Of a DNA stretch of 64,000 bases, positions 7,732-16,747 are shown in pieces (positions within the stretch are counted from its first letter, which is position 1; the number at the start of each line of letters is the position of its first letter). A program made the translations under genes and the position numbers. Origin of the DNA: Beutenbergia cavernae DSM 12333 (GTDB lineage Bacteria; Actinomycetota; Actinomycetes; Actinomycetales; Beutenbergiaceae); contig NC_012669.1 in NCBI RefSeq assembly GCF_000023105.1, positions 3,721,025 to 3,785,024 of the forward strand, written 5' to 3'. Under the pieces are notes generated by a model. That model saw only the letters and a list, made by a program, of their open reading frames with translations. It did not search any database and had not been told where the DNA came from.

Positions 7732-9277
7732 GGGTGGCCGCCCGCTCGTCGCCGGTGCGCTCGTCCCCGAACACCACCGACGCGTCGATCTCGACGGCGA
7801 TCGAGTCCACGAGCTCGTCGGACGCGGCGTTGCGCCACGGTGCCACGAGGCCGATCACGAGGAACGTGACGATCGAGCACACGACCGGCCCGCCGACCTG
7901 CACGGCCGTGACCTGGTCCGGCGCGAGCGAGGCGATGGCGCCGTCGAACACGTAGCGCGTCAGGGCGAAGACGGCGAGCCCGACGGCCCACGAGGAGATC
8001 GCGGCGACCGGCCCGCACCGCTTGAACGCCGGCAGCAGGCCGAGCAGCATCGGGACGGCGATCGGTCCGACCAGCCCGCCGAACCACAGGATGATGAGGC
8101 CGAGGACGCCGCCGAAGCTGTCGGCGGTGAGCGCGATGACCATGCTGAGCGCGATGAACGCCGCCACCGCGATGCGGCCGACGGCGAGCTCCGTCCGGGT
8201 GTTCATCGCGCGGCCCCGGCGCCAGATCGCCGGGATGATGTCGCGCGTCACGACGGAGCTGATCGCGTTCGCGTCGGACCCGGTCATGGCCATCGTGTGC
8301 GCGAACAGGCCGGCGAGCACGAGGCCCACGAGCCCGACCGGGAGGAGCTCCTGCGTGAGCAGCGCGTACGACTGCTGCGGGTCCTCCAGGTCCGGCAGCA
8401 GGATCGGCGCCGCCCACATCGGCAGGAACATGACGAGCGGCCACACGAGGTAGAGGGAGGCGGAGAACAGCGCGGCGCGGCGGGCGGTGCTGCCGGTGGG
8501 CGACGCGATGAACCGCTGCGCCAGGTTCCACGTGCCGCCGTTGTACGAGAGCGTGTTGATGAGCAGGTACACGAGCACGAACAGCAGCGTGTACTGACCG
8601 TTGAACGGCTGGGAGTTCCCCTCCGGCAGGCGGTCCCACATCGTCCAGAGGGTCGGGACGCCGTCGAGCGTGACGAGCACCGTGACGAACATGACGATCC
8701 CGGCCACGAGCTGCACCAGGAACTGCCCGAGGTCGGTCAGCGCGTCGGCCCACAGTCCTCCGATGGCCGAGTAGATGAGCGTGACGCCGCCCGTCAACAG
8801 GACGCCCGCGGCGATCGGGACGCCGGCGAACACGTTGAGCAGCAGCGCCGTCGCCGTCCACTTCGCGCCGACGTCGAAGACCTTGAGCAGCGTGCCGCTC
8901 CACGCGAGCAGCTGCTGCGTGGGCAGCCCGTACCGGGTCTTGAGGTACTCCAGCGGCGAGATGATCCCGAGCCGCTGACGCAGCCGCGGCCAGCGCGGCA
9001 CGAACAGGAACGCGCCGATCACCATGGCGGCGGAGATCCCGAGCGCCCACCAGATGTAGAGCACGAAGCCCTCGGTGTAGGCGATCGCGGCGTACCCGAC
9101 GAAGACGGCGGCGCTGTAGCCCGACATGTGGTGCGAGATGCCGGACAGCCACCACGGCATCCGGCCGCCGGCCGTGAAGAAGTCGCGTGAGTCGTGCACG
9201 CGCGCCTTCGCCCACCAGCCGATCCCCACCATCAGGAGGAAGTACCCCCCGACCACCATCCAGTCGAGCGCGCCCAT
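7724..9277 (-). CDS. Sodium:solute symporter (SSS family)
   Basis: A 517-aa membrane protein with about 13 hydrophobic helices, starting MGALDWMVVGGYFLLMVGIG. The family signatures are the N-terminal DFFTAGGRMPWWLSG, the YNGGTWNLAQRF region and GSDANAISSVVTRDI. It is the first gene of the amino-sugar operon and probably imports the sugar or sugar acid used by the AGE, NagB and NagA proteins with Na+. The ATG at 9277 lies 58 bp from the palindromic operator shared with the divergent LacI gene. SSS transporters of this branch often carry sialic acid, hexoses or hexuronates; which one cannot be read here. Confidence 0.85.
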   Translation of the reverse strand: MGALDWMVVGGYFLLMVGIGWWAKARVHDSRDFFTAGGRMPWWLSGISHHMSGYSAAVFVGYAAIAYTEGFVLYIWWALGISAAMVIGAFLFVPRWPRLRQRLGIISPLEYLKTRYGLPTQQLLAWSGTLLKVFDVGAKWTATALLLNVFAGVPIAAGVLLTGGVTLIYSAIGGLWADALTDLGQFLVQLVAGIVMFVTVLVTLDGVPTLWTMWDRLPEGNSQPFNGQYTLLFVLVYLLINTLSYNGGTWNLAQRFIASPTGSTARRAALFSASLYLVWPLVMFLPMWAAPILLPDLEDPQQSYALLTQELLPVGLVGLVLAGLFAHTMAMTGSDANAISSVVTRDIIPAIWRRGRAMNTRTELAVGRIAVAAFIALSMVIALTADSFGGVLGLIILWFGGLVGPIAVPMLLGLLPAFKRCGPVAAISSWAVGLAVFALTRYVFDGAIASLAPDQVTAVQVGGPVVCSIVTFLVIGLVAPWRNAASDELVDSIAVEIDASVVFGDERTGDERAATRA

Positions 9278-9334
9278 GCTTGCTCCGTCCGTGGGGGGCG
9301 CCGACGACGGCGCCCGGTTGTCCCGCGATGCTTC

Positions 9335-9352
9335 CGTGCAACCGGTTGCACG
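9335..9352. promoter_or_regulatory. LacI-type operator, perfect 18-bp palindrome
   Basis: CGTGCAACCGGTTGCACG is a perfect palindrome with the central CG expected of LacI/GalR operators. It lies in the 102-bp gap between the symporter gene (start 9277, minus) and the LacI gene (start 9380, plus). It is placed to control both the symporter-AGE-nagBA operon and the regulator itself. The position 28 bp before the regulator start suggests autoregulation. Confidence 0.75.
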
Positions 9353-9379
9353 TCAAGGGGTTCCGCCTAGGGTTCTCGT

Positions 9380-10405
9380 GTGTCCCCTGCCCGGACGCCG
9401 CCCGGCGACGGCGGCCCCCGCGTGACGATCCGCACCGTCGCGGCCGCGGCCGGCGTCTCGACGTCGACCGTCTCCCGCGTCTTCTCCCACCCGCACCTCC
9501 TGCGGGCGAGCACCGTGGAACGCATCACCGCCCTCGCGGCCGAGCTGGGTTACGTTCCCCACCACGCCGCCCGCGCGCTCAGCACCGGCCGCCTCGGCAC
9601 GATCGGCGTCGTCGTCCCGGACATCGCCAACCCGTTCTTCCCGCCCGTCATCCGCGCCGCGCAGGCCCGCGCCGCGGACGACGGCGTCAGCACCCTGCTC
9701 GCGGACACGGACGAGAGTGCCGAGCGCGAGGCGGACCTGCTGCGCACCCTGTCCTGGCGCACGGACGGCGTCGTGCTCGTCTCCTCCCGACTGCCGGACG
9801 ACGACGTGCGCGCCCTCGCTGCGCGACGCCATGTGGTGCTCGTGAACCGGGACGTCGACGGCGTCACGCGCGTGCTGCTCGACACCGCCGTCGGGATGGC
9901 GCAGGCCGTGGACCACCTCGCGGACCGCGGCCACCGGCGACTCGCCTACGTGGGCGGTCCGGCGCCGTCGTGGTCGGACGACACCCGGCGCGCCGCGGTG
10001 CTCGCGCGCGCGGCGGAGCGGTCCGTCGATGTCGTCGACCTCGGCGCGCACCGGCCGGAGCACGACGTCGGCCTCGCCCTCGCGCCCGCTCTGGTGGCCT
10101 CCGGGGCGACGGCGGCGATCGCGTTCGACGACGTGCTCGCGCAGGGCGTGCTCGCCGGCCTGCTCGCGGCGGGCGTCGACGTCCCCGGCGACGTGTCGGT
10201 CGTCGGCTGCGACGACATCCTTGCGGTGCGGACGGTGCCGCCGCTCACCACGATCCACGGCCCGAGCGACGAGGCCGGCGCCGTCGCCGTCGAGCTGCTG
10301 CTCCGCCTCGTCCACCGCGAACCCGGCACGGGCTCGGCTGAGCGGGTGGTCCTCCCGGCGGAGCTCGTGGTCCGTTCCACCACGGGGCCCGCGCCGCGCT
10401 GCTGA
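9380..10405 (+). CDS. LacI family transcriptional regulator (local regulator of the amino-sugar operon)
   Basis: A 341-aa repressor. The N-terminal helix-turn-helix and hinge read VTIRTVAAAAGVSTSTVSRV (about residues 15-34), followed by a periplasmic-binding-like core (TIGVVVPDIANPFF near residue 75; VVGCDDI near residue 275) that should bind a sugar or sugar phosphate. The GTG at 9380 gives a 14-residue lead before the HTH; an alternative GTG at the VTIRTVA segment would give a more standard N-terminus. It is divergent from the symporter operon across a perfect palindrome, so control of that operon is the natural inference. It ends 2 bp from the end of lysX, tail to tail. Confidence 0.87.
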   Translation: MSPARTPPGDGGPRVTIRTVAAAAGVSTSTVSRVFSHPHLLRASTVERITALAAELGYVPHHAARALSTGRLGTIGVVVPDIANPFFPPVIRAAQARAADDGVSTLLADTDESAEREADLLRTLSWRTDGVVLVSSRLPDDDVRALAARRHVVLVNRDVDGVTRVLLDTAVGMAQAVDHLADRGHRRLAYVGGPAPSWSDDTRRAAVLARAAERSVDVVDLGAHRPEHDVGLALAPALVASGATAAIAFDDVLAQGVLAGLLAAGVDVPGDVSVVGCDDILAVRTVPPLTTIHGPSDEAGAVAVELLLRLVHREPGTGSAERVVLPAELVVRSTTGPAPRC

Positions 10406-10406
10406 C

Positions 10407-13400
10407 TCAGCGGTTGGGGCGTACCAGCGGGAACAGGATCGTGTCCCGGATGCTGAGGCCGGTCAGGTTCATGACGAGCCGATCCACGCCGAGGCCCATC
10501 CCACCGGTCGGCGGCATGCCGTACTCGAGCGCCTGGATGAAGTCCTCGTCGACCTGCATCGCCTCGGCGTCACCGGCCGCCGCCAGCAGCGACTGCGCGA
10601 CGAGACGCTCCCGCTGGTCGACCGGGTCGATGAGCTCCGAGTAGGCGGTGCCCTGCTCGGCGCCGAAGATCACGAGGTCCCACTTCTCGCTCAGCCGCGG
10701 GTCGCGCCGGTGCTTCCGCGTGAGCGGAGCGTTCTCCGTGGGGAAGTCGGTGTAGAAGACCGGCGTGGTCGTCTGCCCCTCGCACAGCTCGCCGTAGATC
10801 TCCTCGAGGACGAACCCCCCACGAGGGGTCGAGGTCCAGCTCGAGCCCGATGCTCTCGGCGTGGCGCAGCAGCTCCGGGAGCGGTGTGTCAGCCGTGATC
10901 TCCTCGCCCAACGCCTCGGAGACGGCCTCGCACACCGTCTTCACGGGCCAGTCGCCCGAGAGGTCGTACTCGACCACCGTGCCGTCCGGCCCGGCTCGTC
11001 GCGCCGTCGGCGAGCCGTAGACCGCCGTCGCCGCTTCCTGGATCAGACCCTGGGTGAGCACCCGCATCGTGTCGTAGTCGCCGTACGTCTCGTACACCTC
11101 GAGCGAGGTGAACTCCGGGTTGTGCTTGAAGTCGACGCCCTCGTTGCGGAACTGGCGGCCCACCTCGAAGACCTTCTCCATGCCTCCGACGAGAAGTCGC
11201 TTGAGGTGCAGCTCCGTGGCGATCCGCAGGTAGAGGTCCATGTCGTAGGCGTTGATGTGCGTCTCGAACGGGCGGGCGTTCGCACCGCCGTGGATCGTCT
11301 GCAGGACCGGGGTCTCGACCTCCGTGAAACCGCGCGACTGCAGCGAGTCGCGGATGCTGCGCACGACCGCCGAGCGGTGGTACGCCACGGAGCGCGCCTC
11401 CGGCCGGACGATCAGGTCGACGTACCGGGTCCGCACCCGGGCGTCCGGGTCGTTGAGGCCGAGGTGCTTGTCGGGCAGCGGGCGCAGCGCCTTGCACGTC
11501 AGGGTCGCTTCCTCGGCTCGGACGCTGAGCTCGCCCTTGCGGGTGGTCACGACCTCACCCGTGACCCCGACGTGGTCGCCGAGGTCGATCGAGTGCTCCC
11601 AGAACGCGAACACCTCCGGGCTGAGGCGATCGGCCTGGAGCATCACCTGGAGGTCGCCGCTCCCGTCCCGCAACGTCGCGAAGCCGAGACCCCCCATGTC
11701 GCGCTTGAGGATCACGCGGCCGACGACGGACACGCGCCGCCCGGTCGCCGTGTCCGGCGGCAGCTCACCCGCCTCCCGACGGACGTCGGCGAGCGTGTGC
11801 GTGCGGGGATGCCCCACCGGGTACGGATCCACGCCCGCCGCGCGGATCCGGTCCAGCTTCTGGCGCCGGACCCGCACCTGCTCCGGGAGGTGATCGGTGG
11901 CGAGCGCCTCGGCGACGACGTCGCGGGGCGGCGGGATGAGCGCGCGGACCTCGGCGGCGTGCTCCGGTCCGCCGGGTTCGAGGGCACCGCTCGCCGCGCC
12001 GGCCTTCCGGCGGAGCATCGCGACGGACGGCCGGGTGAGGAAGCCCTCGGCGCTGCCGGCGGCGACGCCCACCCGAGGCAGGTCGGACGCGAACTCGAAG
12101 CCGAGGTACCGCGGGCGCCACTCGGGGAGGTACTTGGCGTTCGACCGGTACAGCGACTCGAGCTGCCAGGTCCTGCTGGCGAGGAGCAGGCCCTGCCGCC
12201 ACACCCGCGCCAACGGGCCGGCCCCGATCTCGGCGCCACGCTCGAACGCCTCCCGGAACATGGCGAAGTTCAGGGAGACGTTGCCGACGCCGAACGTGGC
12301 CGACTTCTCGGCGAGGCTCGCGACCATGAGCTCGACGAGACCGTTGTCCGCCGTCGGGTCGCGGCGCATGAGGTCGAGGGACAGCCCGGTCCGGCCCCAC
12401 GGGACGAAGCTGAGGAAGCCCCGCAGCCGTCCGTCCGCGTCCCGGGCCTCCACGAGGACGCACGCCTCGTCCAGCGGGTCGTCGAGCCGGCCGAGCGCCA
12501 TCGAGAAGCCGCGTTCGTCCCCGCCGTCACCACGCCACTGGTCGGCGGCCTCGCCCAGCGCCGCGAAGTCCTCCGCGCCGAGCGCGGCATGTCGCACGAC
12601 CCGGACGACGTAGCCCCGACGCCGGAGGCGGGCCACGGACTGCCGGACCGCCTTCATCCCGGGCCCGTTGAGCGAGAAGTCCGCGAGGTCGACGATCGCC
12701 TCGTCCCCGATGTCGAGCATGGTGAGGCCGGCGCCGTCGTAGGCCACGGCGCCCGCGTGCCCGGCGGCCATGACGGCGAGCGACCACCCTCGCGAGCGGG
12801 CCTCGAGCCGCCATCGCTCGATCGCGTCGCCCCAGAACCGCGGATCGCCGAGGGGATCGCCGCTGGCCAGGGACACGGAGCCGATCGCGCGGTAGGAGAT
12901 CCCGGCCCGAGCGGTGGCCGGGTCACCGGTGTCCCACACGACCCCCTTGTCGCGCCGGGTCGCGAAGTAGCCGAGGGAGTCGTCGTCGCCGAAGTCCCGC
13001 AGGAGGGAGCGCACCCTCGCCTCGTCCGGCGGGTCGAGCGTCTGGGAGTCCCGCGGAGCACGGAAGAGGAGATGCGCTGCCGCGAGGACGACGAGCGCGC
13101 CCGTCACGCCGATCAGCGCGTGGACCCACCACGGGGCGGTGACCCCGAGGTCGACTCCGACCCGACCGATGTCCGCCAGCATCGCCGACAGGACGAAGAC
13201 CGCGGACGTCCCGCCGTCCGGGGAGTCGCCGTACGCCGAGACGAGCACCGCCCCACCGACCAGGACGACGAGGCCGCCCACCAGGAAGACGGCGAGCGCG
13301 GCCGGCAGGCTCCCGGGCACGCGGCGCGCCACGAACTGCGGCCGGGACCGGATGGCGAGCACGAGGACCACCGCGACCACTCCGAGGCCGACGGCGTTGA

Positions 13401-13806
13401 GGACGGCGTCGACACCCGCGAGCGACCCGGGCAGGAGGTCCAGCGCGCGGCCGAGGGCGGGCAGGGCGAGCCACCACAGGACCAGGACCCACCAGGCGGC
13501 CCGCAGCCTGCGCCGGAGGCCGACCGCGACCACCAGGCACAGGGCGGCGTAGACCAGGCTCGGCACCACCGGGACCAGGAGGAGGGAGACCGCGTCCGTC
13601 GTGTGGGCGAAGTACCGGTGCCAGTGCGGCACGACGGCGACGAGCGCCACGAACGCGCTCAGAAGGAGCATCGCGCCGGCGAAGCGATCCGGCCACCGGT
13701 CGTCGGCCGGCCGCCGCGACGTCGGGCGGAACGGTTCGTGCGGCCCCCGGTCGTCGGCCGGGTGCGCCGGCGCGCTGTGCGTGGCCGGTCCAGGTGAGTC
13801 GGACAT
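10407..13806 (-). pseudogene. lysX: lysX: MprF-like lysyltransferase fused to lysyl-tRNA synthetase, broken by a frameshift
   Basis: The full product would be about 1132 aa: a His/Pro-rich N-terminus, about six membrane helices (residues 40-260), a DUF2156/GNAT-like aminoacyl transferase domain (about 270-600), an OB anticodon-binding domain (VSVVGRVILKRDMGGLGF) and a class II lysyl-tRNA synthetase core. Motif 2 is FRNEGVDFKHNPEFTSLE and motif 3 [11 protein letters not shown]. LysX enzymes make lysyl-tRNA and transfer lysine to phosphatidylglycerol, giving resistance to cationic peptides. After DLDPSWG the frame is lost in a run of six C (10815-10820, plus strand). The first frame runs on as nonsense to a stop at 10570; the true continuation [12 protein letters not shown] and motif 3 are in the next frame to 10407. 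One base fewer in the run restores the protein, so this is either a real inactivation or a sequencing error. Confidence 0.82.
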
Positions 13807-13843
13807 GCTCGACCTCGTCTCCCGATGGGACCGTGCGCGGACG

Positions 13844-14563
13844 CTATCGGACCTCCGGCTCCACGCGCGCGCCGAGAGCCGTAGCGCCGCCGGGCCCGTC
13901 CGCCCGTGCCGCGAGGACGCCCAGGCAGACCAGCCACGCGCTCACGGTGAGGATGTGGAGCCGCTGACTGAGCGCGGCCGCGGTGGACGACGTCCCCGGC
14001 GTGGCGGTCCACGTGAAGTAGGCGAACATCAGCGCGGACACGACGCCGCCGAGCACGAACACCCACTGCGCGGCGGCGTGGAACCAGGCGGGACCGTCGC
14101 GGCGGGTCGCGAACCAGGCTCCGAGCACCCCGCCGAACAGCCCGACCTCCGACACCGCGCTCGCCAGGTCGTGGATCACTACCTCGAGGTCGCCCGAGCC
14201 GACACACCTCGTGCCGAGCGGACACGTGCTCGCGGCCAGGGCCGCACCGATGGCGCCCACGGCGAACGCGACGGTGCCCCACGTGACCACCTCGCGCCAC
14301 GGCCCGGGGCGGAGGGCACGGCGGACGGGCACGACGAGGACGAGGACGAGGACGGCGCACGCCACGTCCGTCGCACGGAGCAACGTCGCGTTCGGCTGCC
14401 CGGGGGCGGCGAGCTGGCTGACGATGTACTGCATCCCGTCGCCGCCGCGCAGCACCCAGTCCAGGAGGAAGTTCGCCTGGAACACTGCGGCGAGCGCGGC
14501 GACGACGAGGAGCGCCGCGCGCCGCGGCGACCCGTCGCGACTCGTCACAGCCACCAGTCTCAC
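13844..14563 (-). CDS. DUF998-like integral membrane protein
   Basis: About 239 aa, nearly all hydrophobic, with six or seven predicted membrane helices. After the first helix comes FLLDWVLRGGDGMQYIVSQL, and later GTRCVGSGDLEVVIHDLASA, which resembles the DUF998 family (YVLRPGYSPLRQYVS-type segment) of unknown function. The start is uncertain: GTG codons at 14590, 14563 and 14548 are all in frame and I chose 14563. It lies 37 bp upstream of lysX on the same strand, so the two may be co-transcribed and both act at the membrane. Its 5' end faces the divergent EamA-like gene. Confidence 0.6.
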   Translation of the reverse strand: MRLVAVTSRDGSPRRAALLVVAALAAVFQANFLLDWVLRGGDGMQYIVSQLAAPGQPNATLLRATDVACAVLVLVLVVPVRRALRPGPWREVVTWGTVAFAVGAIGAALAASTCPLGTRCVGSGDLEVVIHDLASAVSEVGLFGGVLGAWFATRRDGPAWFHAAAQWVFVLGGVVSALMFAYFTWTATPGTSSTAAALSQRLHILTVSAWLVCLGVLAARADGPGGATALGARVEPEVR

Positions 14564-14652
14564 CGCGGATGCGCTCCCACGCCCGCCCACCTACGGTCGT
14601 ACCGCTCGAGGGCCGCACTCGGCCGCGTCCCCGACGACCCGGGAGGTGCTCG

Positions 14653-15558
14653 GTGATCCTCGGTCTCGTCACCGCCTTCGCGGCGGCCGTCTGCTACGGC
14701 GTCGGCTCCGTGCTCCAGGCGGTCGCCGCACGTGGCACGGACGCCGTCGAGGGTCTCGACCCGCGCCTCCTCGTCCGGCTCGCCCGCTCGTGGCGCTACC
14801 TGCTCGGCGTGGGCCTGGACGCACTGGGGTTCGCCCTGTCGCTCGTCGCCGTCCGCACGCTCCCGCTGTTCGTCGTCCAGTCGATCGTCGCCAGCTTCCT
14901 CGCGATCACGGCGGTGCTCGGCGCGCTCTTCCTGGCCATGCCGCTCCGGAGGGCCGATCGCATCGGGCTGACCGTCGTCGTCGCCGGCCTCGTCCTCGTG
15001 GGCTCCTCGGCGTCGGAGGACTCGGCGGTCGAGGTGGTCCCCGCCGAGCAGTGGGGTGTCCTGGCCGCGGCGCTGCTCCTCGCCGTCCTCGCGATCCCCC
15101 TCGGCCGCGTGCCGGGTCCACGCGGTGCCGCAGCGCTGGGCGGCGTGGCCGGTCTCGCGTTCGGTGCGACAGCCGTGGCGTCGCGCATGCTGCCCGGCGC
15201 TCCTGGCGGTGGCGGCCTCCTCGCGGAGATCGAGGAGCTGATCGCCTCCCCCGCGCTCTACGCGCTCGCCGTGGCGGCCGTCGTCGCCCTCCTCACCTAC
15301 TCCATCGCGCTCCAGCGAGGATCCGTCACCCAGGCGACGGCGCCTCTCGTCGTCGGCGAGACCGTCGCTCCCGCACTGGTCGGCGTCCTGCTCCTCGGGG
15401 ACCGCCCACGCGCCGGCTGGGAGTGGGCGGCGATCCTCGGGTTCGTGCTCTCCGTGTCCGGGGCCGTGGCGCTGGCTCGACACGGCGAGGTCGAGGCACC
15501 CGCCGAGGACCCGACCGACGCGCCGGATCCGGGGACGACGTCCCCCCGCGCGCCGTGA
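14653..15558 (+). CDS. DMT/EamA-like multi-helix membrane protein
   Basis: A 301-aa protein with nine or ten hydrophobic helices, beginning VILGLVTAFAAAVCYGVGSV. The two-half architecture, the VVQSIVASFLAITAVLGALF helix and the C-terminal LVVGETVAPALVGVLLLGDR are typical of drug/metabolite transporter (EamA/SMR) relatives, a group with many actinobacterial members of unknown substrate. The GTG start at 14653 is preceded by GGGAGG at 14641-14646. The C-terminus is acidic and Pro-rich. A GC-rich hairpin follows 8 bp after the stop, so it is probably transcribed alone. Substrate is unknown. Confidence 0.7.
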   Translation: MILGLVTAFAAAVCYGVGSVLQAVAARGTDAVEGLDPRLLVRLARSWRYLLGVGLDALGFALSLVAVRTLPLFVVQSIVASFLAITAVLGALFLAMPLRRADRIGLTVVVAGLVLVGSSASEDSAVEVVPAEQWGVLAAALLLAVLAIPLGRVPGPRGAAALGGVAGLAFGATAVASRMLPGAPGGGGLLAEIEELIASPALYALAVAAVVALLTYSIALQRGSVTQATAPLVVGETVAPALVGVLLLGDRPRAGWEWAAILGFVLSVSGAVALARHGEVEAPAEDPTDAPDPGTTSPRAP

Positions 15559-15565
15559 CGTGGCT

Positions 15566-15585
15566 GGGCCGGCTCCGCCCGGCCC
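15566..15585 (+). terminator. GC-rich hairpin after the EamA-like gene
   Basis: GGGCCGG (15566-15572) pairs perfectly with CCGGCCC (15579-15585) around a 6-nt loop. It starts 8 bp past the stop at 15558. There is no T-tract, so it would be a non-canonical intrinsic terminator of the kind common in high-GC actinobacteria. Confidence 0.4.
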
Positions 15586-15615
15586 GACGCGCTGGCTGCC
15601 GGCGGGTCGTACGCT

Positions 15616-16641
15616 GTGCCGGTGCGCACCCGGCCGACCCTGAGCGACGTCGCGCGCGAAGCGGGCGTGTCCCTCGCCACCGCCTCCCGCGCGATCAACG
15701 GCTCCCCCACGCGCACCGTGCGGGCCGACCTGCGCGAGCGGGTGCTCGAGGCCGCCGCCCGGCTCGAGTACACCCCCGACGCGAACGCCCAGGCGATGGC
15801 ACGCGGCCAGACGACGTCGGTCGGCCTCGTCGTGCACGACGTCGCGGACCCGTACTTCTCGACGATCGCCGCCGGCGTGACCGCCGCCGCTGACGACGTC
15901 GGCCTCGCCGTCACCCTCGCCGAGACCCGGCACGACCCGCGGCGGGAGGTCGACCTCGTCGAGCTCCTCCACCGCCAGCGCGCCCGGGCCATCGTGCTCG
16001 CGGGCGGGCGGCTCGGCGGCGCCGACCGCGCCGAGGAGCTCACCCGCGCGATCGCCGGGCACCGGCGGTCCGGCGGCGGCGTCGCGCTCATCGGCCAGCC
16101 GCTCCCCGAGGTGCCGGCCGTGGCGCTGGACAACTCCGGCGGCGCCGCCGCGCTCGCGCGGGCGCTGCACGACGCCGGGCACCGCCGGTTCGGTGTGATC
16201 GCCGGCCCCGCCGACCACCTCACCGCACGGCACCGCCAGGCGGGGTTCCGGGAGGCGCTCGCGGAGCTCGGCACGGCCGCGGCGCCCGAGCACGTCGTGC
16301 CGTCGGAGTTCAGCCGCGACGGCGGGTACGCCGGGATGACGGCGCTCCTGCCGCACCTGGGCGAGCTGGACGTGGTCTTCGCGGTCACCGACCTCATGGC
16401 GGTCGGGGCGATGGCGGCGGTGCGCGATGCGGGGCTCACGGTCCCGACCGACGTCGGAGTCGCCGGGTTCGACGACATCCCGACGCTGCGCGACATCACC
16501 CCCGGGCTCACGACGGTCCGGGTCCCCCTCCGCGAGATCGGGGCGCAGGCGCTGCAGCTCGCGCTCGCCCTGGAGCAGGAACCACGGGTGGTCGTCGTGC
16601 GGGGCGAGGTCGTGCTGCGCGACTCGACAGCGCGCCCCTGA
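15616..16641 (+). CDS. LacI family transcriptional regulator
   Basis: A 341-aa repressor with HTH TLSDVAREAGVSLATASRAI at about residues 8-27 and the hinge LEYTPDANAQAMARG. The ligand core runs from SVGLVVHDVADPYF to VGVAGFDDIPTLRDI. Either GTG 15616 or GTG 15622 could start it; the second gives the standard seven-residue lead. The gene lies upstream of the NodB-fold protein on the same strand, separated by a 22-bp tandem repeat, so regulation of that gene or of the nearby lyase and dehydrogenase genes is possible. I found no convincing palindrome in its short upstream gap. Confidence 0.85.
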   Translation: MPVRTRPTLSDVAREAGVSLATASRAINGSPTRTVRADLRERVLEAAARLEYTPDANAQAMARGQTTSVGLVVHDVADPYFSTIAAGVTAAADDVGLAVTLAETRHDPRREVDLVELLHRQRARAIVLAGGRLGGADRAEELTRAIAGHRRSGGGVALIGQPLPEVPAVALDNSGGAAALARALHDAGHRRFGVIAGPADHLTARHRQAGFREALAELGTAAAPEHVVPSEFSRDGGYAGMTALLPHLGELDVVFAVTDLMAVGAMAAVRDAGLTVPTDVGVAGFDDIPTLRDITPGLTTVRVPLREIGAQALQLALALEQEPRVVVVRGEVVLRDSTARP

Positions 16642-16649
16642 CCCACCTT

Positions 16650-16715
16650 CGCGAGAGGCTCGTGGCCCCACCGCGAGAGGTTCGTGGCGCCACCGCGAGA
16701 GGTTCGTGGCGCTGT
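16650..16715. repeat. Three exact-length tandem copies of a 22-bp unit
   Basis: Copies at 16650-16671, 16672-16693 and 16694-16715 share CGCGAGAGGTTCGTGGCGCC with one or two changes each (CTCGTGGCCCC in copy 1; the last bases diverge in copy 3). They begin 9 bp after the stop of the LacI gene and end 32 bp before the GTG of the NodB-fold gene. The array could carry repeated protein-binding sites or be an expanding intergenic element. Coding is unlikely, because the three frames give unrelated peptides. Confidence 0.75.
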
Positions 16716-16747
16716 ACTCCGCGACTGCGCTCGGGCAGGCTGGCGGC

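Noticed and set aside
10861-13797. Long plus-strand open frame opposite lysX
   Set aside because: Composition is that of reverse-frame GC-rich shadow, and the opposite strand has full aminoacyl-tRNA synthetase motifs.
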